Of a stretch of DNA of 64,000 nucleotides, positions 9,531 through 20,600 are shown in pieces (within the stretch, counting starts at the first letter, position 1; the number at the start of each line of letters is the position of its first letter). Under the pieces are notes generated by a model. It did no database searches, was not told the DNA's origin, and worked only from the letters and a program-made list of their open reading frames with translations. Source of the stretch: Mucilaginibacter_A sp050954285 (GTDB lineage Bacteria > Bacteroidota > Bacteroidia > Sphingobacteriales > Sphingobacteriaceae). The translations under genes and the position numbers were made by a program. Location of the stretch: the NCBI GenBank assembly GCA_050954285.1, contig JBPBPL010000026.1:17622-81621 (forward strand). Reading direction: 5' to 3'.

Positions 9531-9567
9531 GTAAAAGCAGTAGTTTTAAGCTGATAAAAATAGTATC
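9531..9567 (+). repeat. Two variant motif copies abutting a start codon
   Basis: GTAAAAGCAGTA (9531-9542, GC centre) and GATAAAAATAGTATC (9553-9567, AT centre) are direct repeats upstream of the paoA-like gene. The second ends at the base before its ATG. They show that the two central bases are the variable part of the motif. Confidence 0.55.
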
Positions 9568-10212
9568 ATGGAAAAAGATAAATGCTTTTGGCCGGAGGAA
9601 AATACCGATGGAATATCGGGTTCGGGCCGCCGGGATTTCCTCAAAAAAACTTCTTTGCTCACTGCAGTTGCCTTAACACCAGTGGGTTTGGTTAATGCTG
9701 CCGAAGAAGGAATGGATGAAAAGCTGGCAGCTGTTTTTGAAAAAGTGCCGTTAAAATTGGAAGTAAACGGTGTGAAACAAAGCTTATCAGTAGAACCGAG
9801 GGTAACACTGCTTGATTTGCTGCGCGAACAATTAGGGCTTACCGGCACTAAAAAAGGTTGCGATCATGGGCAATGCGGAGCCTGTACGGTTCACATTAAT
9901 GGTCAGCGGAAAAACTCCTGCCTTACTTTAGCGGTAATGCAGGAAGGTAAAAAAATTACAACCATAGAAGGTTTGTCCAACGGTATGGATTTGCACCCGA
10001 TGCAGGAAGCATTTATCAAGCATGATGGTTTCCAGTGCGGCTATTGCACGCCGGGCCAAATTATGTCTGCCGTGGCGTGTATTCGTGAAGGCCATGCCGG
10101 TTCGGAAAATGAAATCCGGGAATATATGAGCGGAAATATTTGCCGTTGTGGTGCTTATCCAAATATTGTAAACGCGATTACGGAAGTGAAAAACGGAGGA
10201 CAAAAAGTATGA
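9568..10212 (+). CDS. PaoA-like [2Fe-2S] subunit of a molybdenum hydroxylase, Tat-exported
   Basis: 214 residues. The N-terminus carries a twin-arginine signal (GRRDFLKKTSLLTAVALTP), so the folded complex is probably exported to the periplasm. The plant-ferredoxin-type domain follows, with first-cluster ligands in CDHGQCGACTV plus a later NSC (from about Cys98). The second [2Fe-2S] domain has CGYCTPGQIMSA and CRCGAYPNI. This matches the small electron-transfer subunit of xanthine-oxidase-family enzymes of PaoABC (YagTSR) type. The next gene starts on its stop codon (ATGA). A motif copy directly abuts the start. The substrate is unknown; aldehydes are the PaoABC precedent. Confidence 0.92.
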   Translation: MEKDKCFWPEENTDGISGSGRRDFLKKTSLLTAVALTPVGLVNAAEEGMDEKLAAVFEKVPLKLEVNGVKQSLSVEPRVTLLDLLREQLGLTGTKKGCDHGQCGACTVHINGQRKNSCLTLAVMQEGKKITTIEGLSNGMDLHPMQEAFIKHDGFQCGYCTPGQIMSAVACIREGHAGSENEIREYMSGNICRCGAYPNIVNAITEVKNGGQKV

Positions 10213-11189
10213 ACCCATTTCAATATGTCAGGGCAACTTCAGCCAAAACAGCCATTGCGGCGCAGGCTAATCCTGCGGCAAAATTTATTGCCGGCGGCAC
10301 GAATTTGATTGATCTCATGAAAAGAGGAGTGGTAGCTCCGCAGAAATTAGTGGACATTAATAACCTGCCATTTTCTGACATCAAAAAACAGCCTAATAAT
10401 TTATTTATCGGGGCGCTGGCAAGCAATAGTGGTGTGGCCGATCATCCATTGGTACTACAAAACCAGCCGCTGCTGGCTATGGCTTTGAACGCCGGTGCCT
10501 CTGCACAGTTGCGTAATGCAGCCACCGTTGGCGGCAACATGATGCAGCGTACGCGGTGTTACTATTTTTATAATACCGATTTGCCTTGCAACAAACGACA
10601 GCCTGGTTCGGGTTGTGGTGCGCTGGAAGGCATTAACAGGATGCACGCAATTTTTGGTGCAAGTCCGCAATGCATTGCCGTTAATCCAAGCGATATGAAT
10701 GTGGCTTTAGCTGCGCTGGATGCATCTGTTTTAGTTTCCGGACCGAAAGGCGACCGCAAAATTTTGTTTACTGATTTTCATCGCCTGCCGGGAGATCATC
10801 CCGAAAAAGACAATAATCTGGCTAAGGATGAACTGATTATGGGTGTAGAAATTCCGGATAATCACTTCAGCAAAAACAGTTATTATTTAAAAGTACGCGA
10901 CCGCGCTTCCTACGCTTTTGCACTGGTTTCGGTAGCCGCCGCACTCCACATTGAAAATAATACGATAAAAGAAGCACGCCTGGCCATGGGCGGCGTGGCG
11001 CATAAACCCTGGCGATTAATGTCGGCAGAAAAGGCTTTAATTGGCCAGCCAGCATCTGCAGCAACTTTTAAACATGCTGCGGAGATAGCTATGCAAGGCG
11101 CAAAAGCTTTTAAATACAATTCTTTTAAGTTAAAAATGGCACCGAACACCATTTTTCAGGCATTAAAAACAGCATCCGGAATAGCATGA
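10209..11189 (+). CDS. PaoB-like FAD-binding subunit with extra cysteine cluster
   Basis: About 326 residues starting at MNPFQYV, 4-bp ATGA overlap with the upstream gene; the in-frame ATG at 10140 lies inside that gene. The FAD-binding (CO dehydrogenase flavoprotein-like) fold shows the pyrophosphate loop FIAGGTNLIDLMK and TVGGNMMQRT. A four-Cys insertion follows (RCYYF, PCNKR, GSGCG, QCIA), which in the PaoB and 4-hydroxybenzoyl-CoA reductase families carries an additional [4Fe-4S] cluster. The C-terminal domain has YLKVRDRASYAFA. It would pass electrons from the small subunit's clusters to FAD. It shares a 28-nt identical stretch with the paralogue at 37556-38539. Confidence 0.9.
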   Translation: MNPFQYVRATSAKTAIAAQANPAAKFIAGGTNLIDLMKRGVVAPQKLVDINNLPFSDIKKQPNNLFIGALASNSGVADHPLVLQNQPLLAMALNAGASAQLRNAATVGGNMMQRTRCYYFYNTDLPCNKRQPGSGCGALEGINRMHAIFGASPQCIAVNPSDMNVALAALDASVLVSGPKGDRKILFTDFHRLPGDHPEKDNNLAKDELIMGVEIPDNHFSKNSYYLKVRDRASYAFALVSVAAALHIENNTIKEARLAMGGVAHKPWRLMSAEKALIGQPASAATFKHAAEIAMQGAKAFKYNSFKLKMAPNTIFQALKTASGIA

Positions 11190-13432
11190 GTTTGATAAAG
11201 CAAGATTTTTTTGGCAGCGAGGCTGCTGAAGGGATGGACAGGGTAGATGGCCGGTTAAAAGTAACCGGTGCTGCAAGATATTCCGCAGAGTTTCCAATAC
11301 CAAACCTCAGCTATGGCGTATTGGTGGGCAGCACAATTGCAAACGGAAAAATCATCAGTCTGGATAGCAAAAAAGCAGAACGTGCGCCGGGCGTTTTAGC
11401 CGTAATTTCTTATTTCAATTCGCCCAAAATTCCGGGTTATTCTCAAGGTGCTGATCCGGCTAAAGGTGCAACAACCAAAGGGCAGCCGCTGCGGATTTTT
11501 GCAGATGAGAGCATTATGTTTTACAGCCAGCCAATTGCGTTGGTGGTGGCAGATACCTTAGAAAGGGCGCAATTTGCTGCTGGTTTGATTAGTGCACAAT
11601 ATCAAAAAACAGATTTTCAGACTGATTTTGACGGAAATGTAAGTCATGCTGATTTTCCTGCTCAGGCAAAAAACCGCAACTCAACCGGCGATTATGTTCG
11701 CGGAGAAGCCGACGCGTACAAAAATGCTGTAGTAAAAACAGTATCCGAATATACTATTCCCTCAGAAGTTCATAACCCGATGGAGCTGCAATCCATTATC
11801 GCGGTTTGGGATGCGCCTGATAAAGTAACAGTTTATGATAAAACACAATCCGTCAAAGGAGCACAGGGCGCGATTGCGCAAGCCTTCAAAATTCCGCAGG
11901 AAAATGTGCAGGTAGTAGCTACTTATGTAGGCGGAGCTTTTGGAAATGCCTTGCGCACTTGGCCGCACGAAATTGCAGCGGTAATGGCTGCCCAAAAAGT
12001 AAACAGGCCGGTAAAATTAGTCATCAGCCGCGACCAGATGTTTACCATGGTAGGTTACCGGCCTTATACCTGGCAAAAAGTGAGTTTAGGCGCTACGGCA
12101 GATGGTAAACTAACAGGTATTAGCCATGAAGCAATTGGGCAAACTTCTGCTTATGAGGAGTTTACAGAAGGAACAACCAACATGTCTAAATTTTTGTATG
12201 CTTGTCCGAACGTAAATACACGCTATAAAATTTTACCACTAAACGTGAGTACGCCAACCTGGATGCGCGGTCCTGGTGAAGCCACTGGTGCTTTTGCTTT
12301 AGAATGTGCGATGGATGAAATGGCAAATCAGTTAAACTTAGATCCGATTGAATTTAGGTTGCGAAATTATGCGGAAATTGATCCGGAACGAAATTTGCCT
12401 TGGTCCAGCAAGTATTTAAAGGACTGTTACCAGCAGGCAGCAGAGCGGATTGGCTGGTTTAAACGAAATCCGAAACCACGTTCCATGCAAACCGAAGATG
12501 GCATGCTGGTAGGTTATGGTATGGGAACAGGCAGTTTTTCGGCTGGAAGAAGCGCAGCTTCAGCCAGTATCAGGATGATGGCCGATGGCACTTATACCAT
12601 TGATTGTGCCACCAGCGATATTGGCCCCGGTACAGCAACAGCCATGATCCAGATTGCTTCGGATGTGTTGCAGATTCCGGCGGATAAAATCAAGTTTCGA
12701 CTCGGCAATTCGTCCTTCCCGAAAGCACCGAGCCAGGGTGGTTCGTCCACTGTTTCTACCGTTGGCTCAGCCGTTACGGCAGTCTGTTTGTCTCTTAAAC
12801 AAAAATTGGGAGAGTTAGCCATCACGCAAGGAGAAGCAGCATCTGTAAAACCCGCTGACCTAACTTTTGCAAACGGACAAATATCTTCAAAAGATCAGTC
12901 CATCAAAATTAATTATGCTGATGTTTTGAAGCAGCATAATTTGCCTTCACTGGATGTAACCGAAGAATCAAAAGCAGGAGAGGAACGCAAAAAATACTCT
13001 TTTTATTCATTTTCGGTACATTTTGTAGAAGTTCATGTGCATCCATTAACTGGTTTTGTAAAGGTTAAACGTGTGGTTTGCTGCGCGGATGCGGGTAAAA
13101 TTATTAACCATAAAACGGCTGGCAGCCAGGTAATTGGCGGCGCCATTGGCGGTATCGGGATGGCTTTGATGGAAGAAGCAGTGATGGATAACCGTTACGG
13201 GCGTTATGTCAACAATAATTTTGCTGATTATCATGTGCCTGTTCATGCAGACATCCCGGCAATTGATGCTGTTTTTATTGATAAAAAAGATGAGTACATC
13301 AATCCGATGGGATCAAAAGGCGTTGGTGAGATTTCGCTGATCGGGATGGCAGCAGCGGTAGCTAATGCGGTTTTCCATGCCACCGGAAAACGTGTTCGGG
13401 ATTTGCCGATTACGCCGGATAAACTGATTTAG
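11186..13432 (+). CDS. PaoC-like molybdopterin-binding catalytic subunit
   Basis: 748 residues, 4-bp overlap with the FAD gene. It has the aldehyde oxidase/xanthine dehydrogenase large-subunit fold: an N-terminal a/b hammerhead (GRLKVTGAARYSAEF), then GGAFGNALRTWPHE, MRGPGEATGAFALE, the SQGGSSTVSTVGSA cofactor-binding segment, and the C-terminal KGVGEISLIG whose Glu is the conserved active-site base. No signal peptide is visible, as expected if it is carried across by the Tat signal of the small subunit. The enzyme would hydroxylate an aldehyde or N-heterocycle. Unlike the second cluster, no maturation genes follow; the NRPS genes converge on it. Confidence 0.92.
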   Translation: MSLIKQDFFGSEAAEGMDRVDGRLKVTGAARYSAEFPIPNLSYGVLVGSTIANGKIISLDSKKAERAPGVLAVISYFNSPKIPGYSQGADPAKGATTKGQPLRIFADESIMFYSQPIALVVADTLERAQFAAGLISAQYQKTDFQTDFDGNVSHADFPAQAKNRNSTGDYVRGEADAYKNAVVKTVSEYTIPSEVHNPMELQSIIAVWDAPDKVTVYDKTQSVKGAQGAIAQAFKIPQENVQVVATYVGGAFGNALRTWPHEIAAVMAAQKVNRPVKLVISRDQMFTMVGYRPYTWQKVSLGATADGKLTGISHEAIGQTSAYEEFTEGTTNMSKFLYACPNVNTRYKILPLNVSTPTWMRGPGEATGAFALECAMDEMANQLNLDPIEFRLRNYAEIDPERNLPWSSKYLKDCYQQAAERIGWFKRNPKPRSMQTEDGMLVGYGMGTGSFSAGRSAASASIRMMADGTYTIDCATSDIGPGTATAMIQIASDVLQIPADKIKFRLGNSSFPKAPSQGGSSTVSTVGSAVTAVCLSLKQKLGELAITQGEAASVKPADLTFANGQISSKDQSIKINYADVLKQHNLPSLDVTEESKAGEERKKYSFYSFSVHFVEVHVHPLTGFVKVKRVVCCADAGKIINHKTAGSQVIGGAIGGIGMALMEEAVMDNRYGRYVNNNFADYHVPVHADIPAIDAVFIDKKDEYINPMGSKGVGEISLIGMAAAVANAVFHATGKRVRDLPITPDKLI

Positions 13433-13488
13433 AGAGGTTTCAGCTATCAGCTTAAAAAAATAACAAGCAATTGTGCTGTTTTTTAGGC

Positions 13489-13503
13489 GATAAAAGAAGT
13501 ATC
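13489..13503 (+). repeat. Dispersed motif, exact consensus copy
   Basis: GATAAAAGAAGTATC, an exact consensus copy in the 110-bp gap between the convergent PaoC-like and NRPS genes. A degenerate opposite-strand partner (GTGCTGTTTTTTAG, about 13474-13487) lies just before it, giving an imperfect hairpin. Confidence 0.7.
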
Positions 13504-13542
13504 TGAATTTAGTAATAATAAATTTTGAACCAAACTATTTCA

Positions 13543-16500
13543 TTATGAAGTGGTTTGGTTTAAACATTCCTGCAAAACTGTAGCAAACTCTTTATCATTT
13601 GGCGGTGCGAAAATGTAGTTATGATCGCCCGGGATTTCATGAACCTGCACACCTTTTAAAGCAAATTTCTTCCATCCCAGGTAATGCGGATCCTGCATGT
13701 AATAAGTTTTTACTTTCGCCCTAAACAAATCAATTTGCCCATTGTATGGCGTTATAAAGTACTCAGCAGCAGCTTTTTGGTTCATTTCATCAATTTTGTG
13801 CGAATAACCAAAAAAGCCAATCTGCTCTTCATTTTTGTTTCTCCATTTCCAGTAATAAGTAATCAGTTTTCTTCTAAACATCAGCATTTTATAGGTGATG
13901 GTATTAACCGGTTGTTTAGCCAATAAAACGAACGTGTAAAAAAAGCGACAGCTATAATCTCGAATTTTATGCAGAACTCGCACATATTTTGGGTAAGTAA
14001 GTTCTGTTTGGTTGGCATAAGAATCAAACAGGGCAAGCATTTTAATTTTTTTACCCATGGCCTGTAGTTGCTTGGCCATTTCATAAGCAATCGTTCCGCC
14101 GAAAGAATAACCTGCAAGCGCATAAGGCCCGTTTGGATTGTGCCTGATGATTTCGCTTATATAATGCGCGGCTATATCTTCCAGTTTATCTAATGGCTGA
14201 TCAATTCCGTTCAGGCCCTTTGCCTGTAAGCCATACACGGGTTGCTCCTGATCCATATGCATAGCCAGTGTATTGAAAAGCAGTACATTAAGCCCAGCCC
14301 CATGAACAATGTATAACGGTGTTTTGCTTCCTTTTGCCTTGATCGGAACCAAAGAATCCCAAGTGATGGATTGCCCGTCCATATGCAGCAGCAAAGCCAA
14401 AGCAGCGATAGTGGAGGATTCAAAAAAAGATGCCAATGGCAATCGTTTGCCGGTTTCCTTTTCAATCCGGCTCATAATCTGAACGGCTAAAAGAGAATGA
14501 CCGCCGATTTCAAAAAAATTATCATAAATACTAATAGCATGCCGGCCCAGAACCTGGCACCAAATATCCGCCACTAATTTTTCAACAGAGGTTCTTGGTG
14601 AAGTAAATTCAGAAATATCCGCAGACAAAACTTCCGGTTTGGGTAAAGCCTTACGGTCGATTTTGTTATTTGGCGTGAGTGGAAAAGCATCCAGCAAAAT
14701 AATTTGAGCCGGAACCATAAAAGGCGGCAATACTTCTTTCAGGGCAATTTTCCAGATATTAATCCATTGCTGCTCCACATTTTTGCTCACGTCCTGTGCC
14801 GATACATAGGCCACCAGTTGCTGGTTCCCCGGCTGATCTTCCCGCACAACAACCACGGATTGGGTAACTTTTTCCTGTCTGGCAAGTATGGCTTCAATTT
14901 CTCCAAGTTCTACCCGGTGTCCCCTGATTTTTACCTGATGATCTACGCGGCCGAGATACTCAATTTCATTTTTTTGGAGGAACCGGCCCACATCACCGGT
15001 CCGGTACATTTTATTACCCAGCGTAGCAGCAAAAGGATCATCATAAAACCGGGTAGCAGTGAGTTCCGGCTGATTTAAATATCCTCTCGCCACGCCATCA
15101 CCGGCAATAAAAATTTCTCCGATTTCGCCATGAGGAACTACTTTATTTGCTTCGTTAAAGATATAAACCTGTGTTTGATCAAGTGGGAAACCAATTGTAA
15201 TCGGTTCATTTTCAAGTATTTGTTTTCCGGTGGAGTAGATGGTTGTTTCTGTTGGGCCGTACATGTTGTACAACCCGGCGCACAGCGGGAGCAGTTTTTC
15301 GGCCAGATCAGGCTGCATCGCTTCTCCGCAGCAAAAAACCCGTAGCGGCAATGGCTGTTTCCAGCCGGCATCCAGTAATAAACGGAATGTAGCCGGCGTA
15401 GCTTGGATCAGGCTAACGTTTGTTGTTTTAATCAGCTCCAGCAATTCCCGGCCATTTTTGGCAGTTTCCGTATCGGCCAAAATAATTTCTGCACCAGCAA
15501 TCAGCGGTAAAAAAAGCTCCAGGCCGGCAATATCGAAAGAAATGGTGGTGAGGGCCAGCATCCGGTCCTCCGAAGTAATTCCGGGCCATTTTTGAATGCT
15601 TTGCAGGAGATTAAGCAGGCTATGATGCTCAATTTGAACACCTTTTGGCTTGCCAGTAGAGCCGGAAGTGTATAATACATACGCCAAATCTGATCCGGAA
15701 ATTTTGATTTCCGGATCAGCCGTTGGATAAGTATTCATTTCCTGCAAAATGTCTTCCTGCAAAATTTCTATTGCTGCCGAAGTAAAACGACCGCTATATT
15801 TTTGGTTGATCAGCAAAAAACCAGCTTTCGCATCGTTTAGCATGTAGTTGATGCGTTCCTGCGGATAGTTTGGATCCAGCGGAATGTAAGCCGCACCAGC
15901 TTTCAGAATGGCCAGCAGTGAAACAATCATTTCAATCGATCGATCCAGCGAAACACCAACCAAATCACCCCGACGAATACCCTTTTCAATCAACATTGCT
16001 GCCATTTGGTTGGCCTTCGCCAGCAAATTGCCATTGCTGATTTCGGTTTCCCGAAAACGGATTGCTGTTTTTACCGCATGTTTTTTAAGGCTTTCACTGA
16101 TGATTTCCGGTAATTGTGTTTCAGGATAGGTAATGCTTCTTTTATCAATGTTTTTTTGGGAATTAACCGAAAGTGTGTTTGTTTGAAAAGATATTGCCTC
16201 TAAAAAATTATCCGGATAATTAGAAACCTGATGCAGCAGTTTCTCAAAACCGGTCATCATTTTTTGAATGGTTTCAGGTTTGAAAAGCTGCGTATTGTAG
16301 GACCATTCCAGCGTTAAATCCTTTTCTGATCCGCTGGCATTTAAAAAAAGCTCAAAGGTTTCAAACGCACGGGCATTGTAATGCAACTGGTGTGATAATC
16401 CGGTAAAAACCACACCGTCATCCATGTTCATATCCATATTGAACACCACCGGAATCAGCGGAATGCGGGAAGCATCGCGTTTAATAGGCAATAATTTCAG

Positions 16501-17634
16501 CAAGCTGCCTAAGCTAAACTGCTGATGCTCCAGTGCATCCAAAACTTCAGATTTTCTTTGTTTGAGATAACTGTTAAAAGTCGTTTCCGGCTGGTAAGAG
16601 CTTTTAAGCGGAAGGAGGTTTACACAATGCCCGGTTAGCCCGTAATATCCTGCAACCGACTGGCCGGCAGCGGGCAAACCCAACACAATATCCTGCTGTT
16701 TGGTTAATTGATGCAACCAGATTTCGAACGCTGACAGCAGCGTAACTACAAAACTACAACCTGTTTTAGCCCCCGTTTTTTTAATAGCGGCAATAAGTTG
16801 CGGGTTCAGTTTAAAATCATTGCGCCGGCTTTTATAAGTTCTTGTTTTGGGTCGGGGGAATTCTGTTGGCAGTAGTGTCTCGGGGATTTTTGTAGCAAAC
16901 TGATCGAGCCAAAACTGTTTGGTTTGTACATAAGTTTCCGTTTGAATAGCTTGCAATTGCTCCGAAACATAGTCGCTCATCTGCGCTACTTTTGGCAGCA
17001 TTGGTTTGGTGTTTTGCTGATAAGCGGAGTACAATTTGCTTAAATCCTGCAGCAAAATCCCCAGCGACCAGCCATCACAAATAATATGGTGCGCACTAAA
17101 AGTAAAATGATATTCCTGTTCAGTTAACTTAAAAAGTGTTGTTCTGAAAAGCGGACCGTTTGCCAGATCGTAAGTTTTTAAAGCTTCCTCCTGTAAAAAC
17201 GTATCTATAGTTTGCTGCTTTTCTTGATCGTTTATCAAAGATAAATCTTTGATAACCAATTTAATACTTTGATCCTGATAGATAAAGATTTCCGTGCCAT
17301 CATTTTTAAAACTACAACGCAAAGACTGGTGCCGTTGTACCAAATCTTGCAAAGCCTGCTGCAAAGCATGCTTATTTAGCAGCCCGGAAAGTTTTAAAGA
17401 AACAGATTCGTTATAACAACGACTGGCATCATCACCGCCAAGCATGCAGGAAAGCCAGATTTCTTCCTGCGGTTTAGACAGCGGAATGCGCTGTTCAATT
17501 TCCGGTCCTGTAAAAGGATTGAAATCAACAGGTTCTAAATAATAGGCTTTTTTACTATTCAAATTACAATGCTTTAATCTGTAAAAATTTGTCTTTTTGC
17601 TCGGGATTAGCAACAAACCAAGCCGGGTTACCAT
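13543..17634 (-). CDS. NRPS module C-A-PCP-TE (terminating)
   Basis: Up to 1363 residues. The ATG at 17634 would overlap the upstream gene by 71 bp and give an N-terminus unlike an NRPS. A TTG at 17562, directly after the upstream stop, is the likelier start. Condensation domain (~45-470) with the catalytic HHIICDG; adenylation domain (~510-1000) with YTSGSTGKPKG, FDIAGLELF, YGPTETT and the GEIEAIL core; carrier protein with FFEIGGHSLLA; type I thioesterase (~1110-1360) with nucleophile motif GYSFGG and a late GDHNY His. It adds one amino acid and releases the product. I do not assign the A-domain substrate. Confidence 0.92.
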   Translation of the reverse strand: MVTRLGLLLIPSKKTNFYRLKHCNLNSKKAYYLEPVDFNPFTGPEIEQRIPLSKPQEEIWLSCMLGGDDASRCYNESVSLKLSGLLNKHALQQALQDLVQRHQSLRCSFKNDGTEIFIYQDQSIKLVIKDLSLINDQEKQQTIDTFLQEEALKTYDLANGPLFRTTLFKLTEQEYHFTFSAHHIICDGWSLGILLQDLSKLYSAYQQNTKPMLPKVAQMSDYVSEQLQAIQTETYVQTKQFWLDQFATKIPETLLPTEFPRPKTRTYKSRRNDFKLNPQLIAAIKKTGAKTGCSFVVTLLSAFEIWLHQLTKQQDIVLGLPAAGQSVAGYYGLTGHCVNLLPLKSSYQPETTFNSYLKQRKSEVLDALEHQQFSLGSLLKLLPIKRDASRIPLIPVVFNMDMNMDDGVVFTGLSHQLHYNARAFETFELFLNASGSEKDLTLEWSYNTQLFKPETIQKMMTGFEKLLHQVSNYPDNFLEAISFQTNTLSVNSQKNIDKRSITYPETQLPEIISESLKKHAVKTAIRFRETEISNGNLLAKANQMAAMLIEKGIRRGDLVGVSLDRSIEMIVSLLAILKAGAAYIPLDPNYPQERINYMLNDAKAGFLLINQKYSGRFTSAAIEILQEDILQEMNTYPTADPEIKISGSDLAYVLYTSGSTGKPKGVQIEHHSLLNLLQSIQKWPGITSEDRMLALTTISFDIAGLELFLPLIAGAEIILADTETAKNGRELLELIKTTNVSLIQATPATFRLLLDAGWKQPLPLRVFCCGEAMQPDLAEKLLPLCAGLYNMYGPTETTIYSTGKQILENEPITIGFPLDQTQVYIFNEANKVVPHGEIGEIFIAGDGVARGYLNQPELTATRFYDDPFAATLGNKMYRTGDVGRFLQKNEIEYLGRVDHQVKIRGHRVELGEIEAILARQEKVTQSVVVVREDQPGNQQLVAYVSAQDVSKNVEQQWINIWKIALKEVLPPFMVPAQIILLDAFPLTPNNKIDRKALPKPEVLSADISEFTSPRTSVEKLVADIWCQVLGRHAISIYDNFFEIGGHSLLAVQIMSRIEKETGKRLPLASFFESSTIAALALLLHMDGQSITWDSLVPIKAKGSKTPLYIVHGAGLNVLLFNTLAMHMDQEQPVYGLQAKGLNGIDQPLDKLEDIAAHYISEIIRHNPNGPYALAGYSFGGTIAYEMAKQLQAMGKKIKMLALFDSYANQTELTYPKYVRVLHKIRDYSCRFFYTFVLLAKQPVNTITYKMLMFRRKLITYYWKWRNKNEEQIGFFGYSHKIDEMNQKAAAEYFITPYNGQIDLFRAKVKTYYMQDPHYLGWKKFALKGVQVHEIPGDHNYIFAPPNDKEFATVLQECLNQTTS

Positions 17635-20600
17635 CGCGATCTCTGCCCAATCTTGCGCCCGGAACCGGTGGTGCTTCTTTTAACGTTATTTTTTGGAACT
17701 GATGTTTCGGATCATTAAAACCTAAAAAGCCAGCCGAAGCGAGTTCCAGCGCACTTTCCGCAAATACAGCAGCAATCTGGTCAACTTCTGCCGGTGTATG
17801 CGCCTGCGTTAAAAAACAGGGGAAATTATCCCAGATATGGATGCCTTTTAATCGCATCAGGGTAAACAATAGTTCATTGTGTTTATACGCTTCCTTAAAT
17901 TTTATCTTCCACAAAGAGCCAAAATTAGCTGCGTAAATAGGTAGAAAATGCTGGTTACAGGTTTGGTTTATTAAGGTAACCAACCGGTCTGTTTCTGCAT
18001 TTATGTTTTTTTGCAGAGCCGGGCCTTGCGCCTTCAAATATATTAAAGTGGCTTTAGCAGCTGCCAGCGCGAGCGGATGGCGTACAAAAGTACCGGCAAA
18101 ATAGGTTACGCCTGCTTCCGGCACAGAATCATCGCCGTATTGCCAAAAGCCACCGTCCAGCGCATCCATCAGAGATTTTTTTCCGGCAATTACACCAATA
18201 GACAAACCGCCGCCAATTACTTTGCCATAAGTGGCCAAATCTGCTTGGATGCCAAATAACGCCTGTGCGCCACCGGGATGCATTCTAAAGCCTGTAATCA
18301 CTTCATCAAAAATCAGTGGTGTGCCGGCTTGTTCCGTTATTTTCCGAACTTCTTTTAAAAATGCAACCGGCTGAAATTCAGGCCTTCTGCTTTGTACTGG
18401 CTCTACCAAAATGGCAGCTAATTCATGTACTCTTTCTCGGATGATTTGCAACGTTTCTTCCGTTCCGTAATCCAAAATCAACATGTTTTGCACCGATTCT
18501 GGCATAATTCCCGGAGCCGCAGGAAAAGATTTTAAGCTCTTCGTTCCCCGCACAATCACTTCATCAACAATGCCGTGGTAAGCGCCTGTAAAAGCCACGA
18601 TCAGCGAACGGCCGGTTACCGTTCGGGCAATTCGCATCGCCCCTAAAACCGCTTCCGAGCCGGTGTTGCACAAAGCCGCCCGGTCTGCACCGGTAAATTC
18701 ACAGATCAGCTTGCAGACTTCGCTGGCTAAAGGATGCTGCGGACCAATTTCATAACCAGCCTCAATTTGCTGTAACAGCGCCTTTTTAATAAATTCTGGT
18801 TGATGCCCCAGGAAGTTACTGCCAAAACCATTGAGTGCATCCACATATTCGTTGCCGTCCACGTCCCACAAACGGCTGCCCTGAGAATGGTTGACCACCA
18901 GCGGATAAACAATTTCTTTGGTAGCCAGACTAAATCCGGAAACCACACGCGGATCGGCCATATATGCACGATTTTCCTGTGCCTGTTTTTTACTTCTGCC
19001 GGTTTTTTTATTGTATTGAAGAATCAGGTTTTTCAAAAACTCCTGCTGAGCAGGATTCAACGTATCTTTTTCCCGATCAATTCGAGCAGTTGCTCCAAAC
19101 GGTTTTTTAATTTCAATAGCTTCTTCGGCAGAAAGTTGCCCCACAGCGGGGTTTTTTTCTGCGGAAACGGATGCTTCTTTTACCCCTGTTTTTTTATCGC
19201 CTTGCAACAAACTAATTTGCTGCGAAATTAACTGTACCTGCTGCTGCAGCAAACTAAGAATGGCAGGATCGTGGTTAGCAGTTAGTGGTTCTGTGTTGAT
19301 AGTTGATGGCTGCTTGCTGGCTGCTAAATGCTCATGTCCTTCCAGATAATTCACCAGCTTTTCAATCGTACCATACTGCTCGTTCAGGTTTCGGAAGGAA
19401 ACCGGCACCTGAAATTTTTTGGTGAGCGAAATGGAAATCTGTGTTAGCAAAAGCGAATCCATGCCCATCTCGATAAACGTACTTTCGGGCTGCATATCCT
19501 GTATTTCAATGCCGGAAGCTTCGTATAAAATAGTTTTAATTTGTGAAGTTAAATTACTTGAAATCAGATTTTTGTGTGAAAGTTGAGTGGCTTCCTGCAG
19601 AATAGTGGCTGATTTTTCTGCCATAAAAGAAGCACTGGAAATTGTTGCAGCAGGAGGATCGATCCAGCACTTTTTATAATCATAAGCATACGGCGGGAGG
19701 TAAATTTTTGCCTGATGCTGTTCTGTATAAAAACTTTTCCAATCAGGCTTAAATCCTGCTGCCCAAAGCTGTCCGAGCACATGCAACATACCCGCATAAA
19801 CTGATTCTGTTTCTCCCGAAGGTGCTTCTGCACTGGCAAAAACAGCGTGATTAGCCATACATTGCTGCTTAACCATGGGAGCCAGGGCATTGCCAGGCCC
19901 AACGCCAATTAAAAAGGTAAATTTATCCAGCAAAGTATTTACCGCATCGGCAAATAAAACCGTTTTACGAATATGCGCCGACCAATATGCCGGATTAATC
20001 GCTTCTTCCGGCATAATCCAGGTGCCGGTGACGGTAGAAACAAAAGGTATTTTTGGCGGATGAAGTGTAATGGTTTTTACAACTTCTTCAAACGGTTGCA
20101 GGATTGGATTCATCATCCCGGAGTGAAAAGCTGTTTTATTTTCCAGCATCCGGCAAGGGATTTCCTGTTCATCCAAAATCCGGATAAAATCTGCAATCGC
20201 TTCATTTTCACCCGAAACCACCATCCGGTCACTGCTGTTAATTGCTGCAATCGATAAACCGGCAGGTAAAATCAGTTGTAATTTCTGGAGCGTAATTTTG
20301 ATTGCCAGCATACTTCCGCAGGGCAAGCTTTGCATCAGTCTGCACCGTGCTACAATCAGTTTCAATGCATCTTCCAGGCCGAAAACACCGGCTAAATGGG
20401 CAGCTACAAACTCACCCAAGCTGTGCCCGGCAAATGCTTCCGGCTGCAAACCCCAGCTGGCCCAAAGTTTGGCTGTGGCAAATTGTATGGTAAAAACAGC
20501 AGGCTGCGCATAAAGCGTAAGCTTCATTTTTTCTGCAGAAGCAGGATTATTAGCTGCCGGGTAGAGAATGCTGCGGATATCTTCGCCCAAAATTGGAAAC

